A DNA stretch of 8,175 bases from Candidatus Omnitrophota bacterium. GTDB taxonomy: Bacteria; Omnitrophota; Koll11; Zapsychrales; Fredricksoniimonadaceae. The stretch lies in the NCBI GenBank assembly GCA_015233705.1, contig JADFXE010000037.1, positions 1 through 8,175 on the forward strand, written 5' to 3'. The notes under the pieces are model-generated. The model was not told the DNA's origin. It was given only the letters and a program-made list of their open reading frames with translations, and did no database searches. Below, piece by piece: positions 7,801 to 8,175 of this stretch. Positions within the stretch are counted from its first letter, which is position 1; every line of letters begins with the position of its first letter. Position numbers and translations under genes: made by a program.

Positions 7801-8175
7801 TCGGCGGGACGATCGGTTATATAGGAGGACAAGTTTGGCCCATGGGAGCTCAGGCGTTGGCTGGCGGAGTTGCTTCCGAGATTAACGGCGGCGATTTTGC
7901 TAGCGGGGCAGGCGAAGGAGCATTAAATTCTTTTGGAACATCATTGGGCGGAGACTTTGCTCCCATGGAGAAAATGTCCGCACAGAATGTCGCGGAGGGC
8001 GATATCGTTTATTTCCAACCGGATAGTCTGAGTGGGATCGCGATTTCGTTATTCGATGGAGGCCCCTTCTCCCATGTTGGGACCGTGGTCAGAGGCCCAG
8101 ATGGAAGCTTAGTTCTGGCGAGCACTACCATTGATCAGAACAGTGGACCCGCGCCTCCCCGTAAGTATTCACGAG
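1821..8175 (+). CDS. Fused TcB-TcC/Rhs-type polymorphic toxin-like exported protein, 3' end missing
   Basis: One frame runs without a stop from ATG 1821 to the right edge (2118 full codons). Residues 1-24 form a signal: hydrophobic 8-18, with either a lipobox-like VLSC19 or a signal peptidase I site AFA24. An Ala/Thr/Ser/Met-rich linker spans 25-93. The SpvB domain begins about residue 97, with hallmark SIPLNIPSGRRGVGPSLTL and GPFGWGWGL (114-149). Residues about 395-530 are an unassigned beta-rich insert. Six DxNxDGxxD loops follow (536-796). A TcdB-middle-like segment covers about 820-890, with YAYRGGYWDASEREFFGF as its signature. YD repeats run about 1085-1730, then the Rhs core (1756-1882, GRFITPD and VDPTG), a Gly/Ala-rich hydrophobic tract (about 1893-2050) and a probable effector start (about 2055 on). 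TcB and TcC build a hollow shell that encloses a toxic C-terminus; here both parts are in one chain. A weak GGGGGG lies 5 bases before the start; ATG 1824 is an equally possible start. No TcA-like gene is in the window. Confidence 0.93.
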   Translation, partial: MMRLIKSFLGVAMSLVLSCGGAFASPAATASTGTVKGVTTPGQTVTLDQLTGVPPAKAQASSKVTTASTSTAKMMSAMAAAPMAAAAPASTDPRPQNLAQNVTVDPTSGAAAISIPLNIPSGRRGVGPSLTLGYSPTQGNGPFGWGWGLRFGEITRSLKKGVPQFNDTTDIFLADLGSGPAELVPIGNGEYRARVEGDFVKFTFQNGSWTARTKNGMIFCFGQRTGSKVLSGTKVSKWRLDTVGDLFGNFYMIDYRIDGSFEARYVDKLKPVTSTPDPSKPENFVYVIRSIIETADRPDIASSYQQGFKTEERRRVKAIEVYGNGTLMCRYEFTYATSHSTGRSLLTTVNDVAADGQTTKTLFNIRYNDAQPVNYSLQSITTPVQGDNLWNCQIGGGYDRGHDNYGPVPAFDLDMGPVYTSSSGGVGGVKWSTNTSGRLTLSSGQDTAIQCWTYVYSQQPKTIPLNGTSGGEWGIYVNGATTTDRNTLALSSGYNLVLMTDYHQHESFSFDLGFNLADQVDLMNSSQVIIPNLSADFNGDGRADMATFFPSSGTVKVALSNGSNFLPKTTWIEGFAVNSRLILGDFNGDGRTDIASYDAATGTLRVALSDGSKFVDGGTWLTGFGSNEELTTGDFNGDGYTDLLLKKTATALTVQVAINNRSGKFTVDPAKTLSAGDSSYSIMTGDFNGDGLSDIYAFKRSTGDWQVFINPDGRGVGTERYAVSGFGTDRNPLLADYNGDGLTDIGYYDWPSGTVVTRPAKYQGFADQANLPLTFSLKDVNAQAQVADYNSDGLADIAVYTSVTDGRVEIGYSSGESRDLLISMDNARGGQSDIKYGRSSFYPNKYLPFSLPVVNELAISNAQGDVYWTRYAYRGGYWDASEREFFGFEQATITDGSGAYQKITYDQRSVYFRGRVLDSSLYGSQGQLLENTSSLWAQSDMTGLPIASPVPIKFVYLSRADRFIYDTPSSGLRTAAEYSYNCLPGFFSLREIRDLGEVDFASGKDIGNDTIIRSVSSIYNSVAWLVDYPTQIIVKDAAGNVLGQEKYFYDGSNTLGSGLANGLLTRKDIWNLNGNHVEEWPSTQFGYDAHGQQVSVKDPLGNITTTSFDTLAGFLPVRSVNAKGQVVSQEYYGVNESLISSGGLFGQLKSEVDVNGQKMMRTYDVWGRPLTVISPLDSAAYPSEISEYTDGTDRTVIVSRKRAETGKPATLDSYFYYDGLGRLVSTKQASGEAGKFIVSGQVGYDIRGSVRSVYPSYSSYQGFAIMESACPRAVQMTYDRDDRGRVIKTTFADGSYATAEYSSRTQAAVDQNGHKTRSLFNARGNLVTREEYAGADGRSSLYPNQAFTLYATTTYGYDQLGHLLSVTDAKGNVTSMTYDALGRKVAMNDPDIHNVSYQYDVLGQLTKQTDAKNVPFAFTYDVLGRPLTKARADNSTDMVTYTYDTAPNYGKGRLAQAAYSSGSASFNYDAVGEDIFSSKVFGSTTYNVTRTYDALGRTKTIAYPDGKSTAVYSYDIAGHLNSIQLQVTGVAAQNIITNIDYTVNGSIQKINYGNGAVAAYVYDPITFRPQTLVVTDKNSVAVQYNAYTYDPLGNIIRVEDKVKNTTKSFTFDALNRMSTSNAGSGVISYQYDQVGNITQNGALTYTYAEQGAGPHAVTSISDGSTMTYDANGNMASYRTAANTQYYTYDSTNRLIKVEAVDAGTIARYTVATYAYDGDGGRTQKTAYIKSGTTTTTVTTNYVGDLYDETNGLKTNYIFLGSARAAAYDGSRLRWFIGDHLGSTSVVLDEASAVTERIDYTPWGEVKSCNKYGTGPEVAWFYFTGKHLDDESGLYFFGARYYNPKLGRFITPDTVVQSPYNPQTLNRYAYCNNNPVNLVDPTGHSWRNFWKSACPVVAAAVGVVVGMFNPVLGVLAYSAIAASGQSGNYLKNFSVNAVSGMAGLGVGMCAGNLFSDAAQFWGGLAASSFGGAAAGASASAMMGGNVGTGALAGFVGGTIGYIGGQVWPMGAQALAGGVASEINGGDFASGAGEGALNSFGTSLGGDFAPMEKMSAQNVAEGDIVYFQPDSLSGIAISLFDGGPFSHVGTVVRGPDGSLVLASTTIDQNSGPAPPRKYSR
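3426..4208 (+). repeat. Six FG-GAP/VCBS calcium-loop repeats inside the Rhs/Tc protein
   Basis: Six copies of a D-[FY]-N-x-D-G-x-x-D loop begin at residues 536, 585, 634, 686, 736 and 788, a regular 49-52-residue period. Each is preceded by a short strand (for example LILG, IMTG, PLLA) and followed by hydrophobic residues (ASY, LLL, YAF). This is the FG-GAP/VCBS pattern of calcium-binding blades in integrin-like beta-propellers. In TcB proteins a propeller in this position forms the gate of the shell and docks onto TcA. All six keep the calcium-ligand aspartates; the last has N-S-D in place of N-G-D. Confidence 0.88.
5073..7010 (+). repeat. YD (Rhs) peptide repeat region
   Basis: At least fifteen degenerate repeats of the Y-x-Y-D-x-x-G-R/N-h type are visible, for example FYYDGLGRLV, TYDALGRKVA, FTYDVLGRPL, RTYDALGRTK, YTYDPLGNII, YQYDQVGNIT, MTYDANGNMA and YAYDGDGGRT. 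YD repeats build the spiralling beta-sheet wall of Rhs and TcC shells. The DNA copies are diverged, so this is a protein-level repeat and no recent tandem duplication is evident. Confidence 0.93.
7086..7466 (+). other. Rhs-associated core domain and predicted self-cleavage boundary
   Basis: Residues 1756-1882 hold the conserved Rhs core landmarks in order: FIGDHLGSTSVVLD (1775-1788), DYTPWGEV (1798-1805), FTGKHLDDESGLYFFGARYY (1822-1841), LGRFITPD (1845-1852), LNRYAYCNNNPVNLVDPTG (1864-1882). In Rhs and TcC proteins this domain plugs the shell and cuts the chain just after the DPxG region using conserved Asp/Arg residues; R1847, D1852 and D1879 are the candidates here. The residue after DPTG is H1883, where many family members carry Leu. 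Everything downstream is the variable, toxin-bearing part. Confidence 0.9.
7980..8175 (+). other. Start of a putative permuted NlpC/P60 (YiiX/YaeF-like) effector domain
   Basis: Residues about 2055-2118 read NVAEGDIVYFQ (2056-2066), then AISLFDGGPFSHVGTVV (2074-2090) and a GPDGSLVLAST strand. A GDIVxF strand, a small helix, then a [ST]-x-[FY]-S-H-V-G-h-V strand is the order seen in circularly permuted papain-like YiiX/YaeF proteins, in which the catalytic His (here H2085) precedes the catalytic Cys. Known relatives include amidase, thioesterase and acyltransferase-like enzymes. The Cys would be encoded past the window edge, so activity cannot be confirmed. Position after the Rhs core suggests this is the toxic or processing module. 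Confidence 0.6.

Noticed and set aside
7472..7885. A 137-codon plus-strand frame with a cysteine-rich start
   Set aside because: It lies wholly inside the Rhs/Tc gene in another frame; the Cys and Arg richness follows from Gly/Ala/Val codons read out of phase, and no ribosome site or domain is seen.
1821..8175. Possible frameshifts or pseudogene decay in the large Rhs/Tc gene
   Set aside because: I followed codons across every line from 1821 to the edge; the frame stays open and family motifs appear in order throughout.

Overview
The window holds four plus-strand genes, two of them cut by the window edges. Nothing on the minus strand looks real. Three of the four proteins are secreted or built from extracytoplasmic-type modules. 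The fourth is a SpoVG-family nucleic-acid-binding protein. Mixed codon use, moderate GC (roughly 50-55% by eye), a spoVG homologue beside a huge signal-peptide-bearing Rhs/Tc protein, and strong Shine-Dalgarno sites suggest an uncultivated environmental bacterium. Candidatus Omnitrophota or a deltaproteobacterium-like lineage is possible, but this is a low-confidence guess from gene style only.

Layout. Positions 1-1077 encode the C-terminal 358 residues of a protein with beta-propeller-like strands followed by a charged helical module of unknown function. Its stop overlaps the start of a 91-residue secreted protein (1074-1349), which resembles the small 'YH..C..I...EA...GY.PC..C' metal-binding ribbon but has lost its cysteines. 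A GC-rich 16-bp hairpin lies in the next spacer (1357-1417). spoVG follows (1442-1711). A second spacer (1712-1820) contains a long imperfect inverted repeat enclosing smaller hairpins.

From 1821 to the right edge (8175) one uninterrupted frame of at least 2118 codons encodes a fused TcB-TcC/Rhs-type polymorphic toxin-like protein. Its order is: Sec or lipoprotein signal, Ala/Thr/Ser-rich linker, SpvB domain, an unassigned beta-rich insert, six calcium-loop FG-GAP/VCBS repeats, TcdB-middle-like segment, YD repeats, Rhs-associated core ending in DPTG, a glycine/alanine-rich hydrophobic stretch, and the start of what looks like a circularly permuted NlpC/P60 (YiiX/YaeF-like) domain. That last domain is the candidate effector. 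Only its GDIVYF and SHVG motifs are inside the window; the expected cysteine and any immunity gene would lie beyond 8175.

How they work together. The first two genes are translationally coupled and probably act in the cell envelope. The Rhs/Tc protein would fold as a hollow shell around its C-terminal domain. SpoVG may be a separate housekeeping regulator; a link to its neighbours is not shown by the sequence. The most interesting items are the C-terminal effector candidate, the single-chain B-C fusion with an export signal, the cysteine-less ribbon protein, and the structured spacers.
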